64,000 nucleotides of DNA from CAZIKF01 sp964539825 (GTDB lineage: Bacteria > Muiribacteriota > UBA6191), in contig CAZIKF010000028.1 in the NCBI GenBank assembly GCA_964539825.1, positions 1 to 64,000 on the forward strand, given 5' to 3'. The notes beneath the pieces are model-generated. The model saw only the letters and a program-made list of their open reading frames with translations. It did no database searches and was not told where the DNA came from. This document shows positions 28,183 through 36,693 of the stretch, in pieces. The first letter of the stretch is position 1, and each line of letters begins with the position of its first letter. The position numbers and the translations under genes are program-made.

Positions 28183-29175
28183 ATGAATTCCACTCCACGA
28201 TTCCTGATCAAGACGGAAGCGACTCGCAAGGTCGGACTAGGCCATATCAGAAGACAATTGAAGCTGGCGGAAGGCTTGCGAAACAAGGGGGCTGAAGTAA
28301 TTTTTGCGGTGAGTTCTCCCAGTGCACTGACTGAGTCCATTCCATTTCCCATGAAGCACGTGATTGAGCCCTCTGAATTCCAAACCTATTCCCGAGAATG
28401 TAATGCTGTAATCCTGGATGAACCGGAGTTACCTGAAGACTGGTTTGATGCTTTTGACTCCTTTGGTCTTAAAATCGGGATCGATGAAATGGGACCTGCC
28501 CGAGATCACCTCGACATTCATATCTGTACAACCCTCCTGGGACTGGAAAATCGTCAGGAATGCCGAGGCAAAACAAAGGAGTTTATAGGGCCAAAGTATT
28601 TTCTGTTCCCCGAAGATGATCCCGTCGAATCTCTAAAGAGAGAAGAAGGCAGAATCCTTGTCTCCATGGGCGGCACAGACCCTCGTGAATTAGGTATGGA
28701 GTTTTTCGAAGGTCTGGAGCGGCACTTTCCCACGCGGGCAAATTACGATTGGGTGGCTACCATCGGACCCGGATATCCAAAGGAGTACGCCCTGAGATTA
28801 AAAAGAAAATTTCCTAAGGTTTCCTGGCTTGAAGATCAGAAGTCCATGAGTCATCTCTATCTTACTTGCGAAGCTATCGTCTGCTGCGGTGGAATTACGC
28901 CCTATGAGGCTCTCAAGCAGGGCTGTCTTCCCTTGCTGCTGGCTCAAATTCAGGAACAAGCCCATACCGCTTCCACTCTTCATAACGCGGGACTAGGAAT
29001 TCAATTCGGCGATAGTTACACCTTGAATTGGGATCAGTTCAATGCTGTTTTCAAGCAGGATTGTGAGTCCCTACGTGCCCGCGCAGCCCAGCAATTTCAA
29101 CTCCTACTAGAGGGAAATCCCACCCAAAGGGTCGTGGATATCTTAATGGATCATGCCAAATCTACAAGCCTATAA
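28183..29175 (+). CDS. PseG/SpsG-like nucleotide-sugar hydrolase or glycosyltransferase-fold protein
   Basis: 330 residues. The N-terminal motif GLGHIRRQLKLAEGL is typical of PseG/SpsG, a GT-B fold family that removes UDP from 2,4-diacetamido sugars on the way to pseudaminic acid. The C-terminal half has the family stretch CEAIVCCGGITPYEALKQG, the nucleotide-binding region. It begins five bases after the previous gene, with GAGG about eight bases before its ATG, and overlaps the next gene by 23 bases. PseG is expected with PseB, which fits the dehydratase later in the cluster. The usual PseC, PseH and PseI partners are absent from this window, so the product may not be pseudaminic acid. Confidence 0.65.
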   Translation: MNSTPRFLIKTEATRKVGLGHIRRQLKLAEGLRNKGAEVIFAVSSPSALTESIPFPMKHVIEPSEFQTYSRECNAVILDEPELPEDWFDAFDSFGLKIGIDEMGPARDHLDIHICTTLLGLENRQECRGKTKEFIGPKYFLFPEDDPVESLKREEGRILVSMGGTDPRELGMEFFEGLERHFPTRANYDWVATIGPGYPKEYALRLKRKFPKVSWLEDQKSMSHLYLTCEAIVCCGGITPYEALKQGCLPLLLAQIQEQAHTASTLHNAGLGIQFGDSYTLNWDQFNAVFKQDCESLRARAAQQFQLLLEGNPTQRVVDILMDHAKSTSL

Positions 29176-30073
29176 AAACTCTGAGATCATCTGCCCAGAA
29201 GGCCCTTATACCCTGTTTATTGAACCCACAAACCATTGTAATCTGGCCTGTGTTTTCTGCCCTCAAAAGTCCCAGGAAAGAGACCTTGGCTTCATGTCTA
29301 TGGAAGTCTTTGACTCTATCCTTGAAGATGCCAGGAATAATGATGTGCGCAAGATCAATATCTTCTTTCTGGGAGAGTCTCTCATGCACAAAAGACTCTT
29401 TGAGATGATTGGGAAAATCCGTGTATCGGGTCTCGAATCCCGCCTCAATACCAATGCGACTTTCCTCGATGAAAGTCGCGCTAAGCAGCTGCTTGAGTCT
29501 GGCCTCGACTTTCTTACCATCTCCTTCGAAGGGACTGATAAAAAGACCTATGAAAGTCTCAGGGTTAAGGCAAACTATGAGACAACCATGGCAAACATCC
29601 GCAGGCTCTTGGAAATGAGACAGGGCTCAGGATTCACTACCAGCATCAATATTGAAATCATCGATATGGAAGAGACCCACGCGGGCTTGGATAATTTTGA
29701 GAAAGAGATGTGGAAGTTAAGTCCAGATGAGGTTTCCAGGAAAGTATATCGGAACTGGATCGGTTATCTAAGTGCCCAAAAGAACCTGAGTCTTCAAGAC
29801 GCTTATAATGTGTGCTCTTACCCATGGCGCTCCATGGCAGCTCTATGGGATGGAACCTATGTACCCTGCTGTGTGGACTATGACGGGAAGTATCCACTGG
29901 GGACCTTCAAGGAAGGGCTGATCAATGTTTGGAATGGTCAGAGAATGCGTGACTTGAGAAGATATCTCATTGACCGAAAGACCGATCTTCACAAGAATCA
30001 TGGACAAAGAGAATGTCATGGACTCTGTTCTCGCTGCGATATCCCCTTTGACCCGGAGGATCATCGCGTATGA
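29153..30073 (+). CDS. Radical SAM/SPASM protein in glycan cluster
   Basis: 306 residues. The radical SAM cluster motif is canonical CX3CX2C at Cys29, Cys33 and Cys36 (HCNLACVFCPQ). The C-terminal third is Cys-rich (CSYPW, VPCCVDYDG, ECHGLCSRC), as in SPASM domains that bind auxiliary Fe-S clusters. The stretch GTYVPCCVDYDGKYPLGT is common in radical SAM enzymes found in surface-polysaccharide loci. The reaction is not predictable. It overlaps the preceding gene by 23 bases and shares ATGA with the following ATP-grasp gene, so the three are probably translationally coupled. Confidence 0.75.
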   Translation: MPNLQAYKNSEIICPEGPYTLFIEPTNHCNLACVFCPQKSQERDLGFMSMEVFDSILEDARNNDVRKINIFFLGESLMHKRLFEMIGKIRVSGLESRLNTNATFLDESRAKQLLESGLDFLTISFEGTDKKTYESLRVKANYETTMANIRRLLEMRQGSGFTTSINIEIIDMEETHAGLDNFEKEMWKLSPDEVSRKVYRNWIGYLSAQKNLSLQDAYNVCSYPWRSMAALWDGTYVPCCVDYDGKYPLGTFKEGLINVWNGQRMRDLRRYLIDRKTDLHKNHGQRECHGLCSRCDIPFDPEDHRV

Positions 30074-31002
30074 ATTTACTCCTTCTCTCAACCGGTCGAA
30101 GAGTTAGTTTGATCAGAAGGCTGAAATTGGCAGCCCTGAGACTGGAGATCCCACTGCAGATTTTTGGCACCGACATGGAATCCAAAACTTCTTCACTCCA
30201 CTTTTGTGATCAGCAGCTTATGGTCCCTCCCACCAAAAGCCCCGAATATTTACCAGCCCTCATCAGTATTCTCAAAGAGCATAAAGTGGATGCCATACTT
30301 CCTGGAAATGATTTAGATTTAGAATTTCTCTGTGAATTTCAACTACCCGAATCCTTAAGCCATATCAAGCTCTTGTATTCGGGGCCTGAGAGAACCGGCA
30401 TGTTCTTACGCAAATCGCTAACCACACGGTTCTTTCAAGAACTGGGGCTCGATGTCCCCAGGGTTTTCGATCAATCCCAGGATGCCCGTTTTCCGGCCAT
30501 CATTAAAGAAGACCGAGGTCATGGCTCCCGTGGTCAGTACCTGTTGGAAGACGAAACTGATCTTCTCTCACGACTGCCCAAGGCTGTCGAACCTTTCATG
30601 CAGGATTTCATAGAGGGACCTGAATACACCATTGATGTTTTCAGTAATGAACAGTATGAGCCCGTGAATGTACTTCCAAGGATCCGCGAAAAAGTACGAT
30701 CTGGAATCTCAGATGTAGGCAGGGTGCACATGGATAAAAACCTGCTTGAATTGTTATCAGGAAAACTCCAGGAGTTCCGGCTGACCGGCCCCTGGAATCT
30801 TCAATGTATCCTCCATGACAATCGCTATTATTTTCTCGAAGTGAATCCACGCTTTTCCGGCGGCATACCCCTCACCATCGAAGCCGGTATGGATTTCTGT
30901 CAAAATGCTCTCGAGTGGGCTATGGGACTGGAACCCAAACCGTTCACAGACGTGCGTGATGGAATGGTGATGATGAAATATGATGCAGAACTCTTCGCCT
31001 GA
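30070..31002 (+). CDS. ATP-grasp ligase (CarB/PylC-like)
   Basis: 310 residues. The N-terminal pre-ATP-grasp fold starts LLLLSTGRRVSLIRRL and contains VDAILPGNDLDLEFL. The central lysine and glycine-rich lid is FPAIIKEDRGHGSRG, and the metal site near the C-terminus is YFLEVNPRFSGGIPL. These enzymes join a carboxylate to an amine through an acyl phosphate. In sugar clusters they may attach amino acids or carboxylates to a sugar; that role is inferred. It starts within the stop codon of the radical SAM gene and overlaps the next gene by 23 bases. Confidence 0.8.
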   Translation: MNLLLLSTGRRVSLIRRLKLAALRLEIPLQIFGTDMESKTSSLHFCDQQLMVPPTKSPEYLPALISILKEHKVDAILPGNDLDLEFLCEFQLPESLSHIKLLYSGPERTGMFLRKSLTTRFFQELGLDVPRVFDQSQDARFPAIIKEDRGHGSRGQYLLEDETDLLSRLPKAVEPFMQDFIEGPEYTIDVFSNEQYEPVNVLPRIREKVRSGISDVGRVHMDKNLLELLSGKLQEFRLTGPWNLQCILHDNRYYFLEVNPRFSGGIPLTIEAGMDFCQNALEWAMGLEPKPFTDVRDGMVMMKYDAELFA

Positions 31003-32116
31003 TTCCTACACCGCCTATGTTATTGGCCTGGGGAGGGTTGGATTTCTCCTGGAGGGTGAACTGGGCAGAGCTGCTCCCTGTACTCATGCAGGCTGCTTCA
31101 GGGACCATAAGAGGACCCGCCTGCTAGAGGGTTATGACATAGATCCTGGTCGAACTGAAGAATTTAAGAAGAATTTTCCCGAGTCCAACGGGCATTGTCT
31201 TGATCTTTTAGAGCGCCTTAGAGAGACTAAACCTGAAATCATCTCCATTTGCACCAGTTCTTCCACCCATATGGAAATCATGGAAACCATTGCCAGGGCG
31301 AGTGATGGTAAATCCTGGCCTCGAGGAATCCTGCTGGAAAAACCTGTGGGTCTCAATCTTAAGGAAGGGGAGAGAATCTACTCCATCATTCAGAAAATGA
31401 ATATTCCCGTAGTTGTCTGCCATGATCGGCGCTTCTATCCTGATTTTCGGGGATTTCACGCCTTAATCCGTCGTCGAGGCCTGGGCCGGCTTCGACATCT
31501 GCACGGCTCCGTATTCTGCAGCTCCTTTGTGAAGGGCAGATCACATTCCAGGAAGGGGCTTCATTTTGGCGGCCCCCTGGTCCATGACGGCACCCACCTC
31601 TTTGATCTCATGATCTATTATGCCGGGGTCCCCACCCATGTGAGCGGACTTAGCCTGCGTTATCAAAAAAATACACTCACTGAAGACACCAGTATGGGAA
31701 CCCTGTTCTTTGAAAACGGTGTAACTGGAAGCTTTCATGTAGGCGGCCGCAGAAAGTACTTTCACTTTGAAATGGATTGGGAATGGGAGCGAGCGAAACT
31801 AAGCTATTCCCATGGAAGACTTCAATTTTTGAAAAAGAAACCCGGCTCTCCCTATCTTCAAACGGCAAAGGTTCCTGAATTTTCTACTGAAAATCCTTAT
31901 CTCAATCGACTGGATCACCTAATCGCGGTCATGGAAAATCGTGAGGAAAATGAATCATCACTCAAAGATGGCCTCCTTGCACTGAAAACCATTGAAGCTG
32001 TCTATCGATCCTGCACACAAGAAGGATCTCTGGTTTCAGTTGAACAGGGAATCAAGAAACCCCAGATAATGTTTCATACAAAGGAGGTTGAACCATGTTT
32101 GCCCTTAATTACTTAA
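30980..32116 (+). CDS. Gfo/Idh/MocA-family oxidoreductase
   Basis: 378 residues. The N-terminus is a Rossmann fold (YVIGLGRVGFLLEGELG) followed by the family stretch ISICTSSSTHMEIMETI and the conserved EKPVGLN, where the catalytic lysine sits. HDGTHLFDLMIYYAG in the C-terminal half matches the active-site histidine region. Members oxidise or reduce sugar hydroxyls with NAD(P). Position in the operon suggests action on a nucleotide sugar. It overlaps both neighbours by about 22 bases. Confidence 0.8.
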   Translation: MMQNSSPDSYTAYVIGLGRVGFLLEGELGRAAPCTHAGCFRDHKRTRLLEGYDIDPGRTEEFKKNFPESNGHCLDLLERLRETKPEIISICTSSSTHMEIMETIARASDGKSWPRGILLEKPVGLNLKEGERIYSIIQKMNIPVVVCHDRRFYPDFRGFHALIRRRGLGRLRHLHGSVFCSSFVKGRSHSRKGLHFGGPLVHDGTHLFDLMIYYAGVPTHVSGLSLRYQKNTLTEDTSMGTLFFENGVTGSFHVGGRRKYFHFEMDWEWERAKLSYSHGRLQFLKKKPGSPYLQTAKVPEFSTENPYLNRLDHLIAVMENREENESSLKDGLLALKTIEAVYRSCTQEGSLVSVEQGIKKPQIMFHTKEVEPCLPLIT

Positions 32117-33096
32117 GAGACAAAACAATTCTCGTTACAGGCGGTACCGGTTCCATCGGCAAAGCCCTGGTAAAGGAAATTCTCAAGCACGAGCCAAGGG
32201 CTATTCGGGTTTTGTCCCGGGATGAATATAAGCAGTACTGCTTTTCGAGGGAATTAGGCGCGAATTCCGAGGTTCGATTTCTCCTGGGAGACATCCGCGA
32301 CAAGAATCGCCTGCGCCTTGCCATGGATCATGTGGACTATGTATTCAACGCGGCGGCTTTAAAGCAGGTACCGTCTTGTGAGTTTAATCCGTTTGAGGCG
32401 GTAAAAACCAATGTACTGGGGACCCAGAATCTGATTGATGTGGCCATGGAACAGGGGTGTGAGAAGGTCATCCTGGTTTCTACAGATAAAGTCGTCAATC
32501 CGGTAAACACGATGGGGACCACAAAGCTCCTGGCTGAAAAGCTCATGCGTACCGCAAATCTCTATAAAGGTCCTCGAAAAACGATCTTCTCCTGTGTGCG
32601 TTTTGGAAATGTACTCGGAACCCGGGGTTCCGTGATTCCGCTTTTCCTTTCACAGATTGAACAATCCAAGGAACTCACCCTGACTCATCCAGCCATGACC
32701 CGCTTTGTCATGACCTTGAACAAAGCTATCCTTTTGGTACTCAGGGCTGGAGAGAGAGCCCTGCACGGAGAAACCTTTATTCTTAAAATGCCTGCGATCC
32801 AAGTCAAGGACCTGGTGGATACCATCAACGGCCCCTATGCCAAGATGCATGGATTGAAAGATGTCGGAGTCAGGGAGATGGGAATTCGGGAAGGGGAAAA
32901 ACTCCACGAAGAATTGCTTTTCGACCACGAAGTCTACTACTGCACAGAAGAAGAGGAAATGCTGGTGGTAGGCTATAACAGAGGCTCCGCAACCATAGAT
33001 AGAAGTGTGTATAAATCGGAATTTTCTGCCTATTTAAATCCTGAAGAAATTCTTGATCTCCTTCTAAAGGTACGCAATGAAATGGAATTGCCTTGA
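32095..33096 (+). CDS. UDP-sugar 4,6-dehydratase (CapD/PseB-type SDR)
   Basis: 333 residues. It has the NAD-binding TGGTGSIGKALV, the family signature NAAALKQVPSCEFNPFEAV and the catalytic stretch STDKVVNPVNTMGTTK with Thr130, Asp131, Lys132 and Lys144. The classical SDR tyrosine is Met140 here. From memory, retaining PglF/CapD-type dehydratases carry Met and PseB/FlaA1 carries Tyr, so a C5-retaining reaction on UDP-GlcNAc is more likely than PseB chemistry. The ribosome site AAGGAGG (32081-32087) is the strongest in the operon and may boost this gene. It probably supplies the 4-keto sugar used by the rest of the cluster. Confidence 0.8.
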   Translation: MFALNYLRDKTILVTGGTGSIGKALVKEILKHEPRAIRVLSRDEYKQYCFSRELGANSEVRFLLGDIRDKNRLRLAMDHVDYVFNAAALKQVPSCEFNPFEAVKTNVLGTQNLIDVAMEQGCEKVILVSTDKVVNPVNTMGTTKLLAEKLMRTANLYKGPRKTIFSCVRFGNVLGTRGSVIPLFLSQIEQSKELTLTHPAMTRFVMTLNKAILLVLRAGERALHGETFILKMPAIQVKDLVDTINGPYAKMHGLKDVGVREMGIREGEKLHEELLFDHEVYYCTEEEEMLVVGYNRGSATIDRSVYKSEFSAYLNPEEILDLLLKVRNEMELP

Positions 33097-33680
33097 ATGA
33101 TGCCTGGCTGAAGTCAGCTCTGGAAGAACTTCTGGAGGATCTCAGGAAAAATCTTTCTGCCCTGAGATTTGAACATGTTTTATCCACGACTGAGACAGCC
33201 ATTTCCCTTGGCAGAACCCATCAAGCAAACGAAATAATCCTGCAAGTCTCAGGCTACCTCCATGACTTCGCCAGGGAAATGCCGGTGAAGAAGCAGGAGG
33301 AAATTCTTAAATCAGAAGGACTCGAAGATCCTATTGCCCTGGAAAATCCAGTTTTGCACCATGCCAAAGTCGCGGCAATCCTGGGAAAGCAGAGATATGG
33401 CTTTCCGGATAAATGGGTGGAACCGGCAAAATGGCATACCACTGGAAGAGCAAAAATGACCCTGGAAGATGTCATTCTCTATGTTTCTGACCAAATCGAG
33501 CCGAAAAGAGCCTGGTCAACCGAGCGCCTATTGGACGAAGCTCATACAAATCTTTCCCTATCCTTTAAGAATTGTCTGTTACAGAAGCTTGAATTTACCC
33601 TGAAAAGGGGTAAAATGGTCCATCCCGATAGTATCCAGTGTTGGAACTGGCTCTGTTTGGGCAATTCATGGGCCGACTGA
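33093..33680 (+). CDS. yqeK: YqeK-like HD-domain phosphohydrolase
   Basis: 195 residues of the YqeK family, symmetrical diadenosine tetraphosphate (Ap4A) hydrolases. Metal ligands visible are His28 (RFEHVL), His57-Asp58 (GYLHDFA), the HH of VLHHAK, and later KWHTTG and YVSDQIEPKR, which is diagnostic for the family. The start is TTG at 33093, overlapping the preceding stop as TTGA; no in-frame ATG gives a complete protein. YqeK next to an LCP gene is a known arrangement in some genomes, usually also with nadD and rsfS, which are not present here. Confidence 0.8.
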   Translation: MNDAWLKSALEELLEDLRKNLSALRFEHVLSTTETAISLGRTHQANEIILQVSGYLHDFAREMPVKKQEEILKSEGLEDPIALENPVLHHAKVAAILGKQRYGFPDKWVEPAKWHTTGRAKMTLEDVILYVSDQIEPKRAWSTERLLDEAHTNLSLSFKNCLLQKLEFTLKRGKMVHPDSIQCWNWLCLGNSWAD

Positions 33681-34771
33681 GAAAGATCATAAACTTTCTC
33701 CTGGAGTTTGTACCTGAATTTCCCGGTGTCAATTTTCTTTTGGGCCGTAAGAAATTCGTGGACCTTCGGGAGAAACCCTCTCGTGTTCAAAAGCGCAAAA
33801 TTGTAGGAAAACTACTTTTTGCGACAGCTATTCTGACCGGACTTTTTTTCTTTCAGATGAATCGATTCCTGGATCGAATAGTCGGAGAGGTAGAGAGAAT
33901 CCAGGGCCAGCCACAGATAGTTTACCTCAAGCCTGGTGAGGGTCCTCCAAAGCCCATGAAAAAGCGCTATGTCATCCTGGTTCTTGGTAAGGAAGCGGAA
34001 AATCGTACGGATACTATCATCCTGTGTCACCTCATGGTGGACCTCAAAAGGGTTCACATCCTGAGCTTTCCCCGGGATACCCGGGTTCCCGTCTTCCATA
34101 ACGAAGAGGAAACCCTCGATAAGCTCAGCCACACCTTTCGCTGGGGAGGATTGGACCTGATGCTCAATTCTCTTTCCCGTTTTTACGGAGTTCAGGTGGA
34201 TCATACGGCCTTGATTGACCTGGAACTCTTTCGAAAAATTGTGGATACCCTTGGTGGAGTTGAGATCGAAGTGGAAAGAGATCTTTCCTATGAAGATAAA
34301 TCCGCATCGCTGGTCATTGACATAAAAAAGGGAACCCAGGTCTTAAACGGAAATGACGCGGAAGGATATGTTCGTTATAGGGATGAAGAAGGAGACCTTG
34401 GGCGAATCCGCAGGCAGCAAAAATTTATTCGCTCCTTCTTAAATCAAGTTCGTTCTCTCAAGGCTCTCGGGTGGGAGTCCATAAAAATCCTTGGCAGGCT
34501 GCCAAGATTCGTCATGAACCTTTATAAGGATATTGAGACGGATGTTAGCCTGGATCTCTTTTTGAAGCTCATTGTTGGATTTTCTGAATTTGGAATCAAA
34601 GATATTCACTACCAAACACTTCCCGGTATAGGAGAATATATTTATGATTTCGAGCAAGAGAAGCGCATCAGTTATTTTGTTGCCGATTCAGGCTCACTTG
34701 AGCGGAGTCGGAAGTGGTTCTTGCACAAGGAAGAATCAGCCGATGGGGCATTGATTGGAGAAAAACCGTGA
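33668..34771 (+). CDS. LytR-CpsA-Psr (LCP) family glycopolymer transferase
   Basis: 367 residues from the ATG at 33668, which lies inside the yqeK stop region; a TTG at 33638 is an alternative start. One membrane segment near residues 35-55 (LLFATAILTGLFFFQ) leaves the rest outside the cytoplasmic membrane. LCP hallmarks are NRTDTIILCHL, SFPRDTRVPV, DKLSHTF, DTLGGVEIEV and GRIRRQQKFIRSF. The Arg/Asp-rich pocket binds polyprenyl pyrophosphate. LCP proteins move lipid-linked glycans onto peptidoglycan or protein. Together with the upstream sugar genes this suggests attachment of a surface glycan. Confidence 0.85.
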   Translation: MGRLRKIINFLLEFVPEFPGVNFLLGRKKFVDLREKPSRVQKRKIVGKLLFATAILTGLFFFQMNRFLDRIVGEVERIQGQPQIVYLKPGEGPPKPMKKRYVILVLGKEAENRTDTIILCHLMVDLKRVHILSFPRDTRVPVFHNEEETLDKLSHTFRWGGLDLMLNSLSRFYGVQVDHTALIDLELFRKIVDTLGGVEIEVERDLSYEDKSASLVIDIKKGTQVLNGNDAEGYVRYRDEEGDLGRIRRQQKFIRSFLNQVRSLKALGWESIKILGRLPRFVMNLYKDIETDVSLDLFLKLIVGFSEFGIKDIHYQTLPGIGEYIYDFEQEKRISYFVADSGSLERSRKWFLHKEESADGALIGEKP

Positions 34772-35547
34772 GTCTTCTAGAAGGTGAAAATGAACTCTTA
34801 CGACTCAAGCCTCATTTTCTGAGTCGGGCCTGGTCCTATTTCTTCTGGGCCTACTGCCTGGTTCTGACCTATCTTTTCGCAACGGACTCACCCTTCTTAA
34901 TCCAGATACGTGATTGGGCCGCATCCTTCCCTTTTTTCTCCACTCCGATAAAATTTCTTTCCCATATGCCAGAGAGCCTGACCTGGATTTCCGCGCTGAT
35001 CATTCCGATTCTCCTGGTTTCCATCTTCCGCCTGGACTGGGGTCAGTTCATCAGGGTCTGCCTGCTAGTTTTAGCAGCCTTTTCCATGCGTTTCTTTGAA
35101 TTAGGAATGGGAATTGAATATAGGGCCATGTGTTTCATTTCTATCGGAGCGATTCTCTATTTGGAAATCACTCGCTGGAGCACCCAATATATCGTCACCA
35201 ACCAGCGCCTCATCCTTGAACACAGGGGCTGGAAAAATACTACCCGGACTCTGTTTTTCTCAAAAATCAATGACCTGGTGCTGGCACGAAACTTTTGGGG
35301 AAGGCTCTTTCAGTATGGAACTGTCATCCCAATTACAGCTTCGGGACTGGGACTGGGCTCAACAGAATCATCAGTCCATGTGGGGGTAGGGGGAAGCGCA
35401 GGTCTTTTGGCGGGAAAACTAGAAGGGGGAATGGCTCGTGCCACAAATCAAGCCGCTGAAACCTATGAATATGCCCTTTATTGTGTTCCCTCTCCAGATC
35501 ATGCCTACAAAATCATACTTGAGGGTATGCAAAGGAAAGAAGTCTGA
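34768..35547 (+). CDS. PH-domain (bPH2-like) integral membrane protein
   Basis: 259 residues from GTG at 34768, chosen because GGAG stands seven bases upstream and the start overlaps the LCP stop as GTGA. An upstream GTG at 34714 is less likely. About four hydrophobic segments lie in residues 20-150 (for example SLTWISALIIPILLVSI). A soluble bacterial PH-like domain follows, beginning IVTNQRLILEHRGWKNTTRT and continuing FGRLFQYGTV-like (WGRLFQYGTVIPITASG). Function unknown. Confidence 0.7.
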   Translation: MSLLEGENELLRLKPHFLSRAWSYFFWAYCLVLTYLFATDSPFLIQIRDWAASFPFFSTPIKFLSHMPESLTWISALIIPILLVSIFRLDWGQFIRVCLLVLAAFSMRFFELGMGIEYRAMCFISIGAILYLEITRWSTQYIVTNQRLILEHRGWKNTTRTLFFSKINDLVLARNFWGRLFQYGTVIPITASGLGLGSTESSVHVGVGGSAGLLAGKLEGGMARATNQAAETYEYALYCVPSPDHAYKIILEGMQRKEV

Positions 35548-35549
35548 TC

Positions 35550-35566
35550 TGGAGCAGCATGCTCCA
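35550..35566. terminator. Hairpin between convergent genes, possible bidirectional terminator
   Basis: A perfect 7-bp stem, TGGAGCA with TGCTCCA, around a GCA loop starts two bases after the PH-gene stop and ends 17 bases before the fabI stop on the other strand. No T run follows on either side, so termination is likely Rho-assisted or weak. Confidence 0.4.
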
Positions 35567-35583
35567 ACCCCACAATCACCAAA

Positions 35584-36345
35584 TCAGGAGAGCGCTGAGA
35601 ACCCAAGATCTACAAAGATGACCTGTCCGGTGATTCCACTAGAGAGGGGACTGACCAGAAACGAACAGGTATTTCCCACTTCTTCAGTCGTAACACTTCT
35701 CTTAATCGCGCAACGTTCAGCCACCTGGTCCAGAAAACCTCGAAATCCCTTCACACCTGAGGCTGCCAGCGTGCGAATAGGACCCGCGGATATCGCGTTG
35801 ACACGGATTTCTTCAGCGCCTAAGTCTGACGCAAGATACCTGACCTCAGACTCCAAAGCAGCCTTCGCAACGCCCATGATTCCGTAATTGACGATGGCTC
35901 TACTCGCCCCGTAATAGGTCATCGTAACAATGGAGGCACCAGGCTGGAGATGGGGTTTCGCATATCGGGCCATGGTCAACAAGGTACCCGCCGAAATCTG
36001 AAGCGCCTCTGAAAACTGCTCAGCGCTTACTTCTTGAATCGGCACGGATAAAGCCTCTTTACTGGCATAAGCAACAGAATGAATCAAGAAATCCAACTTG
36101 CCGTAAATCTCAGAAGCCTTCTTAAAAAGGGCCTCAACCTCTGATTCAATGGTCAAGTCACAGCGCTCAATGAAGTCAGCGCCGATTTCTTCTCCAAGGG
36201 GACGAACCCTTCGTTCCATGGCATCGTTCAGATAGGTCACCCCAAACTGTGCTCCATTCTCCTTGAGTTGGCGAGCACATCCCCAGGCAATGCTGCGATG
36301 GTTGGCAATACCAAAAATTACGCCTTTTTTTCCTTCAAGGTGCAT
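35584..36345 (-). CDS. fabI: Enoyl-[acyl-carrier-protein] reductase (NADH) FabI
   Basis: 253 residues. Reduces trans-2-enoyl-ACP in the last step of each fatty-acid elongation cycle. The FabI-type SDR signature is clear: GIANHRSIAWG for NADH at residues 12-22, and TYYGASRAIVNYGIMGVAK with Tyr144, Tyr154 and Lys161, matching Tyr146, Tyr156 and Lys163 of the E. coli enzyme. AAGGAAGGAG lies just before the start codon. It is monocistronic and convergent with the PH-domain gene. Presence of the triclosan-sensitive FabI type is expected from the family, not tested here. Confidence 0.93.
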   Translation of the reverse strand: MHLEGKKGVIFGIANHRSIAWGCARQLKENGAQFGVTYLNDAMERRVRPLGEEIGADFIERCDLTIESEVEALFKKASEIYGKLDFLIHSVAYASKEALSVPIQEVSAEQFSEALQISAGTLLTMARYAKPHLQPGASIVTMTYYGASRAIVNYGIMGVAKAALESEVRYLASDLGAEEIRVNAISAGPIRTLAASGVKGFRGFLDQVAERCAIKRSVTTEEVGNTCSFLVSPLSSGITGQVIFVDLGFSALS

Positions 36346-36418
36346 ATGGGCTCCTTCCTTTTACGGAGGCTCAGTATATTCTTTCCGATTCCTTGTGGCA
36401 ATCGAACAAAAAATTACG

Positions 36419-36448
36419 AAAATAGACTACTTTTTTTCGTCTTGACAA
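36419..36448 (-). promoter_or_regulatory. Predicted sigma-70 promoter of fabI
   Basis: On the reverse strand TTGTCA (-35, 5 of 6) and TATTTT (-10, 4 of 6) are separated by 18 bases, giving a leader of about 65 bases before fabI. The rest of the intergenic stretch to 36693 is AT-rich and holds no gene. A weak extended -10-like TGCTAAAGT near 36625 could serve the HEAT-repeat gene. Confidence 0.4.
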
Positions 36449-36693
36449 ATATAAGCAAAAACAAGTTCGAAGAGGCGCTTGGAAACCGGATTCACCAAAG
36501 GCAAACAAGAACTGTAGACATTCCCTAAAAACTCTGCTAAAAAGCTCGTTAAACCAGTATTTAAGCGGGTTTTCAAAAGTTTAAACAATCCTAAAAATAC
36601 TATTGCAAAATAGATTTTAGACATGCTAAAGTCGAGTTATTCCACCCTCAGAAAAATCATCAAATTGTTCTGACTCGGGAGCCAAAAAGTTCT

